Origin: Hyphomicrobiales bacterium
GTDB taxonomy: Bacteria > Pseudomonadota > Alphaproteobacteria > Rhizobiales > Beijerinckiaceae
Length of the DNA stretch: 64,000 nucleotides
Assembly (NCBI GenBank): GCA_019247605.1
Contig: JAFBAS010000152.1
Location: forward strand, 16,142-80,141
Direction: 5' to 3'
In this document: piece after piece, positions 16,959 to 26,624 of the stretch
Position numbering within the stretch: the first letter of the stretch is position 1
How the letters are laid out: each line of letters opens with the position of its first letter
Translations under genes and position numbers: made by a program
The notes under the pieces: model-generated
Told to the model about the DNA's origin: nothing
What the model saw: the letters and a program-made list of their open reading frames with translations, nothing else
Database searches by the model: none

Positions 16959-17495
16959 TCAGATGCATTTGAACTGATCGAAGGGCTCGCGGCAAGTCTT
17001 GCAGCGCCACAAGGCCTTGCACGCAGTCGAGCCGAATTCCGAGATTCGCTCGACCGCTTCGGAGCCGCACCGCGGACAGGAGAGCGTTTCCTTGCCGAAT
17101 AAGCCGCCGCGTGAGGACGATTTGGTGGGCGGCACGATCCCGTATTTCAGCAATTTCGCGCGTCCCTCTTCGCTCATCCAGTCGGTCGTCCACGCCGGCG
17201 AAAGCACGGTCGTGATCTTGCGGCTGCGAAATCCGGCCCTTTCGAGCGCGATATCGGCCTCGACCGCGATCATGTTCATCGCCGGACAGCCCGAATAGGT
17301 CGGGGTGATTACCGCCTCGACGCTCTCGCCTGCAATCTTCACCTCCCGCAGGATGCCCAGATCGGCGATCGTGAGCACGGGGATTTCCGGATCATGCACG
17401 GTTTTGAGCGCCGCAAGGGCGCGCTTGCGCAGGGCCCGCGTCCTCGTCTCGGGCGCCGCGCCATCCTCGGTATCGGGGCCCTCGTGTTCGCGCAT
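16959..17495 (-). CDS. paaD: PaaD, maturation protein of the phenylacetyl-CoA epoxidase
   Basis: PaaD belongs to the MIP18/DUF59 family linked to iron-sulfur protein assembly and is needed for the Paa epoxidase to function. The 178-residue protein has the DUF59 part (VHDPEIPVLTIADLGILREV, then TPTYSGCPAMNMI with the conserved cysteine). A C-terminal zinc ribbon follows (CPRCGSEAVERISEFGSTACKALWRC and the final CKTC pair). It starts four bases after the paaC stop, so the two are cotranscribed. The name PaaJ is used for the same protein in some schemes. Confidence 0.93.
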   Translation of the reverse strand: MREHEGPDTEDGAAPETRTRALRKRALAALKTVHDPEIPVLTIADLGILREVKIAGESVEAVITPTYSGCPAMNMIAVEADIALERAGFRSRKITTVLSPAWTTDWMSEEGRAKLLKYGIVPPTKSSSRGGLFGKETLSCPRCGSEAVERISEFGSTACKALWRCKTCREPFDQFKCI

Positions 17496-17499
17496 CGTC

Positions 17500-18255
17500 C
17501 TACCATGTCGCGCCGGGATAGGTCCTTTGCAAGTATTGGAGCTCGGCCAGCACGTGGCCGAGGTGTTCGGAGTGTCTTCCGTGCCGCCCGCCCGTCTGCA
17601 TCCAGCCCTGATGTGGGCGCGCCAACCTCGCTTCGCCGAGCACAGGATCGACGTTTGCGTCGAATTTGCCCTTCAGAGTCGCCGGGTCGACGGCGATGCC
17701 CGAAGCGATGAGGACGTGCTCGACCTCATCGCTCTCGAAAAGCTCACCCGTATAGGGCCATTCTTCGGCAAGTGCTTCTTCCATGCGCCGGTGGCTTTCG
17801 GCCGTGCCGTCCCCGAGACGCACTGTCCACTCCCGGCAATGGCGCAAATGGTAGGCAGCTTCCTTGACGGCCTTCGCCGCGATTGCCGAAAGCGTCGCGT
17901 CGGTCGAGCCCGTCATGGCTTCCCAGAAAGGATGCATGAAGGCGGAAAGGAGAAATTGCCGCAGTATTGTCGTGGCAAAATCGCCGTTTGGCCGCTCGAC
18001 AATCAGAAGATTGCGATATTGCATCACGTCGCGCAGATAAGCGAAAGCGTCCTCGCCCCGCCCTTCGCCCTCGATTACCCCCGCATAAGCATAGAGAGAG
18101 CGAGCCTGGCCGATGAGATCGAGCGCGAGGTTGGCGAGGGCCAGCTCCTCTTCGAGTACCGGTGCGTGACCGCACCACTCGGAAAGCCGATGCCCATTGA
18201 TGAGCGCCGTATCGGCGAGCCGGAGCGTGTAAACAAGGAGGGCGTCTTCGCTCAT
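17500..18255 (-). CDS. paaC: Phenylacetyl-CoA epoxidase structural subunit PaaC
   Basis: PaaC is the non-catalytic ferritin-like partner of PaaA in the multicomponent epoxidase that opens aerobic phenylacetate catabolism. The 251-residue product is the usual size. Helices with LGQARSLYAYAG-type sequence and the RNLLIVERPNGDFA segment are diagnostic. Its di-iron ligands are only partly kept, as expected for the structural subunit. It starts at 18255, sixteen bases after the CHAD gene on the same strand, so it may be transcribed from a promoter upstream of that gene. In most genomes paaA and paaB precede paaC directly; here they do not. Confidence 0.93.
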   Translation of the reverse strand: MSEDALLVYTLRLADTALINGHRLSEWCGHAPVLEEELALANLALDLIGQARSLYAYAGVIEGEGRGEDAFAYLRDVMQYRNLLIVERPNGDFATTILRQFLLSAFMHPFWEAMTGSTDATLSAIAAKAVKEAAYHLRHCREWTVRLGDGTAESHRRMEEALAEEWPYTGELFESDEVEHVLIASGIAVDPATLKGKFDANVDPVLGEARLARPHQGWMQTGGRHGRHSEHLGHVLAELQYLQRTYPGATW

Positions 18256-18270
18256 GCGGGCGCGTTTCCG

Positions 18271-19206
18271 TCAGCCGGTGCGCTTCTGCGGCTCGGCGGA
18301 CGCATCCGAGGCTTGATGCAAGCCTTGCGCAGTTTCGGTGATCGCGGCCTTCCCGACTTCGCGTGCCAGCCATTTTTCGAATTCGCGCGGCTTGCCGGCA
18401 AACAGGGTAGCTGCCGCTTTCACCGATTTGCGTGCCAATTGCTGGTAGCGCTTGTCGGCCGCCTCCTCGAGCCGGATCAGGTCTTCGGCCGAAACATCGG
18501 CACGCGTGCGCACGAAGTCCCGCAAGACCTCGAGATCATGGCAAAGCCCGAGTCGGTCACGCAGACGCTTCAGTTTGGCATGGCGCACCGCGACCTTGCC
18601 TTTCGCGCCGAGCGCGAAAAAAGCGAGATGGTTCTGATGATCGACGCAGGCCTTGCGCAAGAGATGAAGTGCCGCCTCCTTGCCCGCTTCGAGCGCGACC
18701 GTGTGGCGGCGTGCCCTTCGATAGGTTTTCACGGCGCCCTTGTGCAGGTCCTGACCCCTTCCCTTGATCGGCAGAGCCCGCCAGATCGCGCCGAACCGCA
18801 CCATGCGGTCCCGGTCCCATCGGCGCGAGCGCCGGTCGAGGCTCGCGGCGGCGGCGCGGTGATGGGCGGAGAGAACCGGGCCGATGCGAGACGCCGCATC
18901 GCCGAGCTCGCCCGAGAGCGATTGCAGCGTCTTGAGCATGACTGTCGCGTCGCGGCTGTGGCCGAGGCGCCGGCGCCACTCGCCCGTGACCTCGCGCGTG
19001 TCGTCCGCAAGAACCGCAAGCGATGCCGGCGCAAGACGCAGGAGCGAACGCAAAAGCTTGAGCTCGCGGCGCGACTTATGGATGACGGGCTCCGTGAGCC
19101 GTCCTCCTTGCAAGACGCTGGTCAGGCCGCCCAGAACGCGCAATATGTCGGCCCCCCAGACGGCCAGCCATGGATCGCCCGGCCTTTGTCGCGTCGCATC
19201 GAGCAT
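18271..19206 (-). CDS. CHAD domain-containing protein
   Basis: CHAD proteins are all-helical and many bind inorganic polyphosphate through conserved histidine and basic residues. This 311-residue example has [16 protein letters not shown] near residue 43 and a second repeat with [33 protein letters not shown], the two-repeat layout of the family. There is no CYTH (triphosphate tunnel) domain in the protein or next to it, which is the common partner. The C-terminus ends in a polar tail. It lies directly upstream of paaC on the same strand and diverges from gatB. A link to phenylacetate catabolism is not implied by the domain. Confidence 0.85.
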   Translation of the reverse strand: MLDATRQRPGDPWLAVWGADILRVLGGLTSVLQGGRLTEPVIHKSRRELKLLRSLLRLAPASLAVLADDTREVTGEWRRRLGHSRDATVMLKTLQSLSGELGDAASRIGPVLSAHHRAAAASLDRRSRRWDRDRMVRFGAIWRALPIKGRGQDLHKGAVKTYRRARRHTVALEAGKEAALHLLRKACVDHQNHLAFFALGAKGKVAVRHAKLKRLRDRLGLCHDLEVLRDFVRTRADVSAEDLIRLEEAADKRYQQLARKSVKAAATLFAGKPREFEKWLAREVGKAAITETAQGLHQASDASAEPQKRTG

Positions 19207-19325
19207 GGATCAAGCTTAGCCGAATGCGCGCCGCTGCGCGAGATGGGAAAGGCTTAAAGGGCATCGGCGGGCTTGACCGGAAATCTCACCCGGCGAATAA
19301 GCAGAGGACGAATGGCGCGGGTCCC

Positions 19326-20810
19326 ATGAACTCACCTCTCGATCACAAAAAGCTGCTCAAAAGCGCGACCGGCGATTGGGAAATCGTCATCGGAATGGAG
19401 ATTCACGCGCAGGTGACGAGCCAGGCCAAGCTTTTCTCCGGCGCCTCGACGGCTTTCGGAGGCGAGCCCAACTCGCATGTCTCCTTCATCGATGCGGCGA
19501 TGCCTGGCATGCTGCCCGTGATCAACGAGGAATGCGTGCGCCAGGCCATTCGCACCGGCCTTGGCCTCAAGGCGAAAATCAACCATCGCAGCGTGTTCGA
19601 TCGGAAGAATTATTTCTACCCGGACCTGCCGCAAGGTTATCAGATCAGCCAGTACAAATCGCCCATCGTGGGAGAAGGCGAGGTGATCGTCGACTTGCCG
19701 GAGGGGGAGCGCATCCGCGTCGGCATCGAGCGTCTGCATCTCGAACAGGACGCCGGCAAATCGCTCCACGATCAGCATGCGACCATGAGCCATGTGGATC
19801 TCAACCGCTCGGGTGTCGCTCTCATGGAGATTGTGTCGAAACCCGACCTGCGCTCGGCCGAGGAAGCGCGCGCCTACGTGACGAAGCTGCGCACCATCCT
19901 GCGCTATCTCGGCACCTGCGACGGCGACATGGAGAAGGGCAATTTGCGAGCGGACGTCAATGTCTCGGTCCGCCGACCGGGCGAACCGCTCGGCACACGT
20001 TGCGAGATCAAGAACGTCAACTCGATCAGGTTCATCGGCCAGGCGATCGAGGCCGAGGCGCGTCGGCAGATCGGCGTTATCGAGGATGGCGGGTCGATCG
20101 AGCAGGAGACGCGGCTTTTCGATCCCGTGAAGGGCGAAACACGCGCCATGCGCTCGAAGGAGGAGGCGCATGATTACCGCTACTTCCCCGACCCGGATCT
20201 CCTGCCCCTCGAGTTCGACCAGGCCTATGTGGACGAGCTCGCATCCCAGCTGCCCGAGCTGCCCGACGCAAAGCGAGCTCGCTTCATCACCGAGTACGCG
20301 CTCTCGGCTTACGACGCTTCGGTGTTGGTCGCTGAACGGGCGAATGCCGATTATTTCGAGGCCGTCGCGAAGCGCGATGACGGAAAGAGCCGGGACGGCA
20401 AGGCGGCCGCGAATTGGGTAATCAACGAGTTGTTCGGCAGGCTCAACAAGGAAGGCAGGGCGATCGACGCCTCGCCCGTCTCGGCGGCACAGCTCGGCGG
20501 CCTCGTCGATCTCATCGGGGAAGGCGCGATCTCCGGGAAGATCGCCAAGGAGCTGTTCGAAATCCTGTGGAACGAAGGCGGCGATCCGCGTGAGCTCGTC
20601 GAGAAGCGAGGCTTGAGGCAAGTGACCGACATGGGCGCGATCGAGGCGGCCATCGATGCCGTCATCGCCGCCAACCAGGACAAGGCCGAGCAGGCAAAAG
20701 CCAAGCCCACCTTGATCGGCTGGTTCGTCGGGCAGGTGATGAAGTCGACGGGCGGTAAAGCAAACCCCCAGGCCGTGAACGAGCTCTTGCGCCAAAAGCT
20801 CGGGATTTGA
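19326..20810 (+). CDS. gatB: Asp-tRNA(Asn)/Glu-tRNA(Gln) amidotransferase subunit B
   Basis: GatB is the kinase and tRNA-binding subunit of the GatCAB transamidase, which makes Gln-tRNA(Gln) and Asn-tRNA(Asn) from misacylated precursors. The 494-residue length is typical. The cradle domain has [32 protein letters not shown] and [13 protein letters not shown]. The C-terminal YqeY-like tail ends in [11 protein letters not shown]. The ORF track starts earlier, in the divergent spacer; I use the ATG at 19326 because [12 protein letters not shown] resembles the group's N-terminus. gatA and gatC are not in the window, so the subunits are encoded apart. Confidence 0.96.
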   Translation: MNSPLDHKKLLKSATGDWEIVIGMEIHAQVTSQAKLFSGASTAFGGEPNSHVSFIDAAMPGMLPVINEECVRQAIRTGLGLKAKINHRSVFDRKNYFYPDLPQGYQISQYKSPIVGEGEVIVDLPEGERIRVGIERLHLEQDAGKSLHDQHATMSHVDLNRSGVALMEIVSKPDLRSAEEARAYVTKLRTILRYLGTCDGDMEKGNLRADVNVSVRRPGEPLGTRCEIKNVNSIRFIGQAIEAEARRQIGVIEDGGSIEQETRLFDPVKGETRAMRSKEEAHDYRYFPDPDLLPLEFDQAYVDELASQLPELPDAKRARFITEYALSAYDASVLVAERANADYFEAVAKRDDGKSRDGKAAANWVINELFGRLNKEGRAIDASPVSAAQLGGLVDLIGEGAISGKIAKELFEILWNEGGDPRELVEKRGLRQVTDMGAIEAAIDAVIAANQDKAEQAKAKPTLIGWFVGQVMKSTGGKANPQAVNELLRQKLGI

Positions 20811-21080
20811 TCCGGATTCGAACGGCTTGCCGCGCTCGGCGTGCGGTTGGAACGTAGGCTGACCTATCCCTTACCCGCGGCGAGGCAGGAGATCCGCCGA
20901 ACCCCCCATCAAAATGGAACCATCGCAGGCTTTTTCGAATAGGAAAGGCTGTCGGGGCGTTTTTTTTGGTTTCAGCTTGGGTTCACAATCGTCCTTTCAA
21001 TGTCGATTTCAAATTCTTCTCTCGCGCGCCGTCTTTGCCTCACGAGGGGGTCAGGGGCGCATTCGCAACGAGGTTTCGTA

Positions 21081-21920
21081 ATGACAGGAATGCGGTCTCG
21101 ATTGTCGATGCCGGCTTTCGCGCTCGCCGGCGTTTTGATGGCGCTCCCGGCTTGGGCGGCACCGTGCCCGGGATCCGGCAGCTTCGACGGCTGGCTTTCC
21201 ACCTTCAAACAGGAGGCCGCGTCCGCCGGCGTCGGTGCGCGCGGCCTTGCGGCGCTCAACGGGATCACGCCCGATCCGGCGGTGGTGTCGAGAGACCGGG
21301 GACAAGGCGTTTTCCATCAAAGCTTCGAGCAATTTTCCGGACGCATGGTGAACAGTTATCGCTTGTCGCGTGGTGCGAGCCTCATCCGGCAATATTCGGA
21401 CACGTTCAATCGGATCGAACGCCAATTCGGCGTGCCGGCACCCGTTATTGTCGCGATCTGGGGCCTCGAGACCGATTTTGGCGCGGGAAACGGCAATTTT
21501 CCGACGATTCGCTCTCTCGCCACCCTCGCTTATGACTGCCGCCGCGCGGATATGTTTCGCGCCGAGCTGATCGATGCGTTGAAGCTCGTCGACCGTGGCG
21601 ATTTGACGCCCGGCGAAATGCGCGGCGCCTGGGCCGGCGAGATCGGCCAGACGCAGTTCATGCCCTCCTCCTACATCAAATTTGCCGTCGATTACGGCGG
21701 TGGGAGAAATCTCATCCGCAGCGTCCCGGACGTGCTCGCCTCGACCGCGAATTATCTGAAGAGCTATGGCTGGCAGCGTGGACAGCCTTGGGGGCCGGGA
21801 ACGGCGAATTTCGGCGTCATCAAGGAGTGGAACAAAGCGGACGTTTATGCGCGCACCATCGCCTATTTCGCCGATCGTCTTGCCGCCATGACGGGCCAGG
21901 GCAGGGCCGAGAACGATTGA
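21081..21920 (+). CDS. Lytic murein transglycosylase, MltB-like
   Basis: A periplasmic lytic transglycosylase that cleaves the MurNAc-GlcNAc bond of peptidoglycan, forming 1,6-anhydro ends. The 279-residue precursor begins with a signal peptide (hydrophobic LAGVLMALPAWA, cleavage near residue 27). No lipobox is visible, so it is probably soluble rather than lipid-anchored. The catalytic glutamate is E130 in IWGLETDFGAGNG, and the GAWAGEIGQTQFMPSSY motif of the family follows. An ACGAGG Shine-Dalgarno sequence precedes the ATG at 21081. A C-terminal peptidoglycan-binding domain, common in this family, is missing, so this is the short form. Confidence 0.9.
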   Translation: MTGMRSRLSMPAFALAGVLMALPAWAAPCPGSGSFDGWLSTFKQEAASAGVGARGLAALNGITPDPAVVSRDRGQGVFHQSFEQFSGRMVNSYRLSRGASLIRQYSDTFNRIERQFGVPAPVIVAIWGLETDFGAGNGNFPTIRSLATLAYDCRRADMFRAELIDALKLVDRGDLTPGEMRGAWAGEIGQTQFMPSSYIKFAVDYGGGRNLIRSVPDVLASTANYLKSYGWQRGQPWGPGTANFGVIKEWNKADVYARTIAYFADRLAAMTGQGRAEND

Positions 21921-22005
21921 GGCTTCTGATCGCGCGTCTTCGTCGGGATAAGACACGACGCCTGCCGCAAACAATTGCCGCTTTGTTGCTCCCGCCGTCT
22001 TCGCC

Positions 22006-23049
22006 GTGAACCCGCAAGCCGAATCCTTTGCCGACACGACCTCGCGAAGGTCTGTTCTCAGGAAACGCGATTTCCTCATCAGACCCGCGCGGCGCGACGA
22101 GGTCGCCCTCGTCCGCGACCTCCTCGTCGAGACCTGGCACGCTACATATGACGCGGTCTACGGCGTCACGCGCGTGACCGAGATCACGAACGAATGGCAT
22201 GCGCTCGAGCGTCTGGCGCGCGACTTCGAACGCGAGGCTCACGCCTTTCTGGTGGCGGAGGCGGCCGATGGCAGCCTCCTCGCCACCGCGTCGGCGACAC
22301 TGGGCGCAGACGGGCTCGTGACGCTTGGCCGGCTCTATGTGCGGCCCGCCCATCAGGGCCAAGGCGTGGGTGCGCTCCTTCTTCGCGCTTGCGAAGCCTG
22401 GTTCCCGGAAGGAAGGCGAGTGCGGCTCGAAGTCGACACCAAAAACGCAAAGGCCCGACGCTTCTACGCAAAACACGGATTTTCCGAATTGCCGGAGGTA
22501 TCGGGGAGCGCGGAAGGTCAGAACGTCTTTTGCGAAAAGCAGCTCGGGAAAGAGAATGGTTCATCCCTTCTCGCACTGACCATCCGCCCCGTGCGGGATG
22601 GGGACGCCCAAGATCTGTTCGGTCTCATCGCGCTTTGCTTTGCGGAATATCCCGGCTGTCTCGTCGACCCGCACGATGATCTCGCCGATCTCGTCAAGCC
22701 TGCCACGATGGCGGCGGAAAAAGGCCGAAGCTTCTGGGTCGTGGAGGATGGTGGTCGGCGCATCGCGGCGTGCGTGAGCCTCGATCATCCCGCCTCGGAA
22801 AGAGCCGAGCTGCATCGCGTCTACGTGCGCCGCGACATGCGCCGGCGCGGCCTCGCGGGCAAGCTCGTGGCGCTCGCCGAGTGCGAGGCGCGCGCCAAAG
22901 GTGCGAAGCACCTCTTCTTCTGGTCGGATACGCGTTTTCTCGGCGCGCACCGTTTTTACGAGCAGCTCTCTTACCGGCGCACGGGAGAGGAACGCGAGCT
23001 CGGCGATGTCTCGAACTCGCGAGAATATCGCTTCGAGAAGGCGCTCTGA
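22006..23049 (+). CDS. Tandem double-GNAT acetyltransferase
   Basis: A 347-residue protein made of two GNAT folds in one chain. The first (about residues 25-180) has motif A LYVRPAHQGQGVGALLLRA and a closing FYAKHGF. The second (about 190-347) has VYVRRDMRRRGLAGKLVAL and FYEQLSY. Both motif A copies keep the Q/R-x-x-G-x-G/A signature, so both halves may bind acetyl-CoA, unlike many tandem GNATs in which one half is degenerate. The substrate is unknown. The likely start is the GTG at 22006; no clear Shine-Dalgarno sequence is visible. It lies between the transglycosylase and a convergent membrane-protein gene. Confidence 0.85.
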   Translation: MNPQAESFADTTSRRSVLRKRDFLIRPARRDEVALVRDLLVETWHATYDAVYGVTRVTEITNEWHALERLARDFEREAHAFLVAEAADGSLLATASATLGADGLVTLGRLYVRPAHQGQGVGALLLRACEAWFPEGRRVRLEVDTKNAKARRFYAKHGFSELPEVSGSAEGQNVFCEKQLGKENGSSLLALTIRPVRDGDAQDLFGLIALCFAEYPGCLVDPHDDLADLVKPATMAAEKGRSFWVVEDGGRRIAACVSLDHPASERAELHRVYVRRDMRRRGLAGKLVALAECEARAKGAKHLFFWSDTRFLGAHRFYEQLSYRRTGEERELGDVSNSREYRFEKAL

Positions 23050-23056
23050 GCCGGAT

Positions 23057-23821
23057 TCAGACTGCCCGGCGCATGAGCTTGAAAGAAACGCCTTGGATGA
23101 GGATGGCCGCGGCGCCGGCCGCGAGAAAGGCGAGCGGCACGTTTGCGCGCGACAGCAGAAGGCTGAGCACCGCAAAGAAAGCCGCGAAGCCGTAGAGTCC
23201 CATGAGCAAGCCACGCAGGACCTGGCGTGCGGCCGTGGCGTCCTGCACGCGATGCGCGAACACGGTGAGCACGGTCGCAAAGATAGGGAAGGTGGCAAGA
23301 AGCCCGCTCAGGCGCGGCCCGAGCGATGCGGCTCCGGCAGTCACCGCCACGACGAGCGCGGTCGCGACAGCCATGCGAGCCGGCAAGTCCCAGAGGGGCA
23401 AGAGCGCGACGACCCGCCGGATCGGCTGTGGCGGCATCGCGCGAAGCGCGAGCGTCAGCGTCAAGAGCGCGATGAAAAACAGCGCGAGATGCGGCAACGA
23501 AAGCGCTTGCAAGCTCGCGGCCGCAAAGGCGTAGGCGACGGTCCCGAGGGAAAAGGCGACAGGCCAGCTGGCGCGCTCAGCCGCCTGAAAGTAGGCGAGA
23601 GCGAAGCAAGCCTGGGCGGCCGTGCCCGCGAGCGAACCGGCCGACGCCTGTTCGGCAAACCCCGGTCCTTGATCGAGAGTGAGAAAAAAGGCGACCGGTC
23701 CCGAGGTGAGAGGCAAGCCGACGAGCCAGCCGCCGATGGCCTCACCCCAGCGTCGCCCCGCAAGGCTCGCTGCCACGATCAGGATGGGCGTCACCGAAAG
23801 CTTGAGCGCCAATGTGTTCAT
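23057..23821 (-). CDS. Multi-pass membrane protein of unknown function
   Basis: A 254-residue hydrophobic protein with about eight predicted transmembrane helices, including ILIVAASLAGRRWGEAIGGWLVG near the N-terminus and AFFAVLSLLLSRANVPLAFLAAGAAAI near the C-terminus. The halves look loosely similar (both contain G-W-L-x-GLPL/G-LATFPIF-like turns after a glycine-rich helix), which suggests an internal duplication. I do not recognise a family with confidence. It is convergent with the double-GNAT gene, with eight bases between their ends, and divergent from rpsD. Confidence 0.7.
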   Translation of the reverse strand: MNTLALKLSVTPILIVAASLAGRRWGEAIGGWLVGLPLTSGPVAFFLTLDQGPGFAEQASAGSLAGTAAQACFALAYFQAAERASWPVAFSLGTVAYAFAAASLQALSLPHLALFFIALLTLTLALRAMPPQPIRRVVALLPLWDLPARMAVATALVVAVTAGAASLGPRLSGLLATFPIFATVLTVFAHRVQDATAARQVLRGLLMGLYGFAAFFAVLSLLLSRANVPLAFLAAGAAAILIQGVSFKLMRRAV

Positions 23822-23867
23822 CGGCTGCCCTCGACGCCCGCGCCTCGGCTCGGCCGCTTCAGGAATT

Positions 23868-23927
23868 TTGACATCGAGCGAATTCCGTCATAGATGCATC
23901 GCGTCGCGCGGGCCTCTTCGGCCCGCG
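23868..23927 (+). promoter_or_regulatory. rpsD promoter with a strong hairpin at the 5' end of the leader
   Basis: TTGACA (23868-23873) and TAGATG (23891-23896) are 17 bases apart, placing transcription start near 23903. The first transcribed bases form a perfect eight-pair hairpin, CGCGGGCC-TCTTC-GGCCCGCG (23907-23927), followed by TGGCTTTT. The leader to rpsD is about 213 bases. The hairpin could be an attenuator, a 5' stabiliser or a protein-binding site. The -10 hexamer is weak. Confidence 0.4.
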
Positions 23928-24115
23928 TGGCTTTTCGAGCACCCGCGATCAGGTGAGCCTCGCTGCGAGCTTGGTCTGTCGTCCGGTAAAGCGCAAGCCG
24001 ATCGTGCGAGCGCGGCAACGGGAAGAGGAGGGCGCGATCCATCGCGGGGTCCGTGCACGGCCGTTCATTCGAGCGGCGCGGGCGGATGCCCGCATCGAAC
24101 CGGACAGGATACGCG

Positions 24116-24733
24116 ATGAGCAAGCGACACAGCGTCAAGCACAAGATCGACCGCCGCTTGGGCGAGAACCTTTGGGGTCGCCCGAAGAGCCCCTTCAACC
24201 GGCGCGAATATGGCCCGGGTCAGCACGGCCAAAGGCGCAAGGGCAAGATCTCCGACTTCGGCACGCAGCTGCGCGCCAAGCAGAAGCTCAAGGGGTATTA
24301 CGGCAATATCTCCGAGAAGCAGTTCCGTCGCTACTATGCCGAGGCCATTCGCCTGAAAGGCGACAGCGGCGAGCACCTCATCGGCCTTCTGGAGCGCCGG
24401 CTCGACGCCGTCGTCTACCGGGCCAAATTCGTTCCGACCGTGTTTGCCGCGCGGCAGTTCGTCAATCACGGACATGTGAAGGTGAACGGAAGGCGCGTCA
24501 CGATCGCAAGCTATCTCGTGAAGTCCGGAGATGTGATCGAGGTGAAGGATGCCTCCAAGCAGCTCGTCGTCGTGCTCGAGAGCGTGGCGCTCGCCGAGCG
24601 CGACGTGCCCGATTATGTCGAGGTCGACCACAGCAAGATGACAGCGAAGCTCGCGCGCGTGCCGACGCTTTCCGACGTTCCCTATCCCGTGCAGATGGAG
24701 CCGAACCTCGTCATCGAGTTCTATTCGCGCTGA
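24116..24733 (+). CDS. rpsD: Ribosomal protein uS4
   Basis: S4 is a primary 16S rRNA-binding protein that nucleates 30S assembly. The 205-residue length matches the alphaproteobacterial form. It has [22 protein letters not shown] at the N-terminus, [13 protein letters not shown], and the S4 RNA-binding domain ([31 protein letters not shown]). The zinc-binding cysteines found in some S4 proteins are absent. An AGGA sequence precedes the ATG at 24116; the earlier ORF-track start is in the leader. The gene is monocistronic, with its own promoter and terminator. Confidence 0.97.
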   Translation: MSKRHSVKHKIDRRLGENLWGRPKSPFNRREYGPGQHGQRRKGKISDFGTQLRAKQKLKGYYGNISEKQFRRYYAEAIRLKGDSGEHLIGLLERRLDAVVYRAKFVPTVFAARQFVNHGHVKVNGRRVTIASYLVKSGDVIEVKDASKQLVVVLESVALAERDVPDYVEVDHSKMTAKLARVPTLSDVPYPVQMEPNLVIEFYSR

Positions 24734-24773
24734 TCTTATCGATCGCGTCGCCACCGACCGGTTTTGAAATCCG

Positions 24774-24802
24774 GCCCGTTCGCCCAGGCGAGCGGGCTTT
24801 TC
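24774..24802 (+). terminator. Rho-independent terminator of rpsD
   Basis: GCCCGTTCGC-CCAG-GCGAGCGGGC forms a ten-pair stem with one G-U pair, followed by TTTT. It lies 40 bases after the rpsD stop. On the opposite strand the stem is not followed by U-rich sequence, so it serves rpsD and not the convergent kdsA. Confidence 0.85.
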
Positions 24803-24803
24803 T

Positions 24804-25655
24804 TCACCGGCCTTTCGCGACAGCGTCGAAGGCGAGGAGCTGGCGAACGAGCCCTTCCATCTCGGCGAGCGGCACCATGTTCGGCCCGTCCGACAGCGCT
24901 TTGTCGGGGTCGCGATGCGTCTCGATGAAGACGCCCGCGACACCGACAGCGACAGCCGCGCGCGCCAGCACGGGCACGAATTGGCGTTCGCCCCCGGAAG
25001 ACGCGCCGCGTCCGCCTGGCTGCTGGACCGAATGCGTGGCGTCGAAGATGACAGGGGCGCCGGTCGCTTCGGCCATGATCGGCAGGGAACGCATGTCCGA
25101 GACGAGGGTGTTGTAGCCGAAGCTCGCGCCGCGCTCGGTCACAAGCACGTTCGAATTGCCCGCGCCGGCGATCTTCGCGACCACGTTCTTCATGTCCCAG
25201 GGCGCGAGAAACTGGCCCTTCTTCACGTTGACGATCCGTCCGGTCTTGGCCGCCGCGATCAAAAGATCGGTCTGGCGGCAAAGGAAAGCCGGAATTTGCA
25301 GAATGTCGACGACCTCGGCCACGGTAGCGCATTGGGCAGGCTCGTGCACGTCGGTGAGGACGGGAACTTCGAGCTTCTCTCGGATATCGGCAAAAATGGC
25401 GAGCGCCTTGTCGAGGCCAAGTCCACGTTCCGAGCTCAGCGAGGTGCGATTGGCCTTGTCGAACGAGCTCTTGAAGACAAATCCCATCTCGAGCTTCGCT
25501 GCGAGTTCCTTGAGCGCACCCGCGACATCAAAGGCATGCTCGCGGCTTTCGAGCGCGCAGGGGCCAGCGATCAGCGCAAGCTTGAGCGCATTGCCAAAGC
25601 ACACGCCTCGCGTCTTCACGACAGGATTGACACAGGCAAGAGTGGTCGCGGTCAT
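24804..25655 (-). CDS. kdsA: 3-deoxy-8-phosphooctulonate synthase (KDO-8-P synthase)
   Basis: KdsA condenses phosphoenolpyruvate with arabinose 5-phosphate to make KDO 8-phosphate for lipopolysaccharide inner core. The 283-residue product has [15 protein letters not shown] near the N-terminus, [12 protein letters not shown], the [19 protein letters not shown] segment and the C-terminal DGPNMVPL. The asparagine in the DKANRTS segment is typical of the metal-independent class; no equivalent metal-binding cysteine is apparent. I start at 25655 ([12 protein letters not shown]), 38 codons inside the ORF-track frame. It diverges from the sirtuin gene with 56 bases between starts. Confidence 0.95.
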   Translation of the reverse strand: MTATTLACVNPVVKTRGVCFGNALKLALIAGPCALESREHAFDVAGALKELAAKLEMGFVFKSSFDKANRTSLSSERGLGLDKALAIFADIREKLEVPVLTDVHEPAQCATVAEVVDILQIPAFLCRQTDLLIAAAKTGRIVNVKKGQFLAPWDMKNVVAKIAGAGNSNVLVTERGASFGYNTLVSDMRSLPIMAEATGAPVIFDATHSVQQPGGRGASSGGERQFVPVLARAAVAVGVAGVFIETHRDPDKALSDGPNMVPLAEMEGLVRQLLAFDAVAKGR

Positions 25656-25711
25656 GAAGGCCGTATAACGTGATTGGAGCCCGCAGGCGAGGCGCGATCG
25701 AAGGATCTGGC

Positions 25712-26512
25712 ATGGATGGATTGTCGAAGATGACGCCGGCCGAAGCGATCGAAACGGCAGCGCAATCACTCGCTTTGCATGTGCGCCGCGCCAAATCTTT
25801 CGTTGTCCTCACCGGCGCCGGCATGTCGACGGAATGCGGCATTCCCGATTTCCGCTCACCCGGGAGCCCCTGGCTCGCCAACCCACCAATGCCCTATGAC
25901 CGTTTCCTTGCAAGCGAGGAGGCGAGGCGCGAAGCCTGGCGGCGCAAGTTCGCGCTCGACGATCATCACAAAGGCGCCGTGCCCGGCGAGGGGCACCGTG
26001 CCTTGGCGCGGCTCGTGAGCGAGGGGATCGTCGAAACGGTGATCACGCAGAACATCGACAACATGCATCAGGCCGCCGGCGTGCCCGCGGACAAGATCAT
26101 CGAGCTGCACGGCAACGGCACCTACGCGTGCTGCCTCGATTGCGGCAGGCGCCATGAGCTCGCTTTCTGCCGGCGCGCTCTGGAGAAGGACAATCGCGCA
26201 CCGCGTTGCGAAGCTTGCGGTGGTATCGTCAAGGCCGCCACCATCTCCTTCGGCCAGGCGATGCCGCAAGAGGCGATGCGGCGCGCCACGCTTGCGGCTG
26301 GAAGCGCCGATCTCATCCTGGCAATCGGCTCGTCGCTTCTCGTCTTTCCGGCGGCCAGCTTGCCCCTCCTGGCGCGCGATAACGGGGCTGTCTTCCTCAT
26401 CCTCAATCGCGGCGAGACGGGGCTCGACGATGAGGCTCACGAACGTTTCGACGTCGAGGCGGGCCCGGTTCTCTCCAGCCTCGCTTCGCATCTGGCGCGA
26501 CGCGTCAATTGA
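25712..26512 (+). CDS. Sirtuin-family NAD-dependent protein deacylase
   Basis: Sirtuins remove acyl groups from protein lysines, consuming NAD+ and producing O-acyl-ADP-ribose and nicotinamide. The 266-residue protein has [27 protein letters not shown], the catalytic histidine in LHGNGTY, and two zinc CxxC pairs (CLDCG and CEACGG). The Tyr/Arg pair that marks class III desuccinylases is not visible after PDFRS (SPGSPW follows), which agrees with a deacetylase of another class. An AAGGA Shine-Dalgarno sequence lies eight bases before the ATG at 25712, and I use that start. Confidence 0.93.
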   Translation: MDGLSKMTPAEAIETAAQSLALHVRRAKSFVVLTGAGMSTECGIPDFRSPGSPWLANPPMPYDRFLASEEARREAWRRKFALDDHHKGAVPGEGHRALARLVSEGIVETVITQNIDNMHQAAGVPADKIIELHGNGTYACCLDCGRRHELAFCRRALEKDNRAPRCEACGGIVKAATISFGQAMPQEAMRRATLAAGSADLILAIGSSLLVFPAASLPLLARDNGAVFLILNRGETGLDDEAHERFDVEAGPVLSSLASHLARRVN

Positions 26513-26624
26513 GGTTGTGGAGTTGCATTCCTGTTCGAAACGCGAAAATGGGGCTTTGTTTCGGCGGCGGCAATGGTAGATTATGGACCGAATCAGTATT
26601 GGGCCCGTCTGACCTGGTAGTCCG

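Noticed and set aside
17305-19257. A 650-residue plus-strand open frame
   Set aside because: It runs antisense through paaD, paaC and the CHAD gene, all with strong family motifs; it is a GC-rich shadow frame.
20811-20880. A GGATTCGAAC string resembling a tRNA T-arm
   Set aside because: No matching acceptor, D or anticodon arms could be placed on either strand; chance match after gatB.
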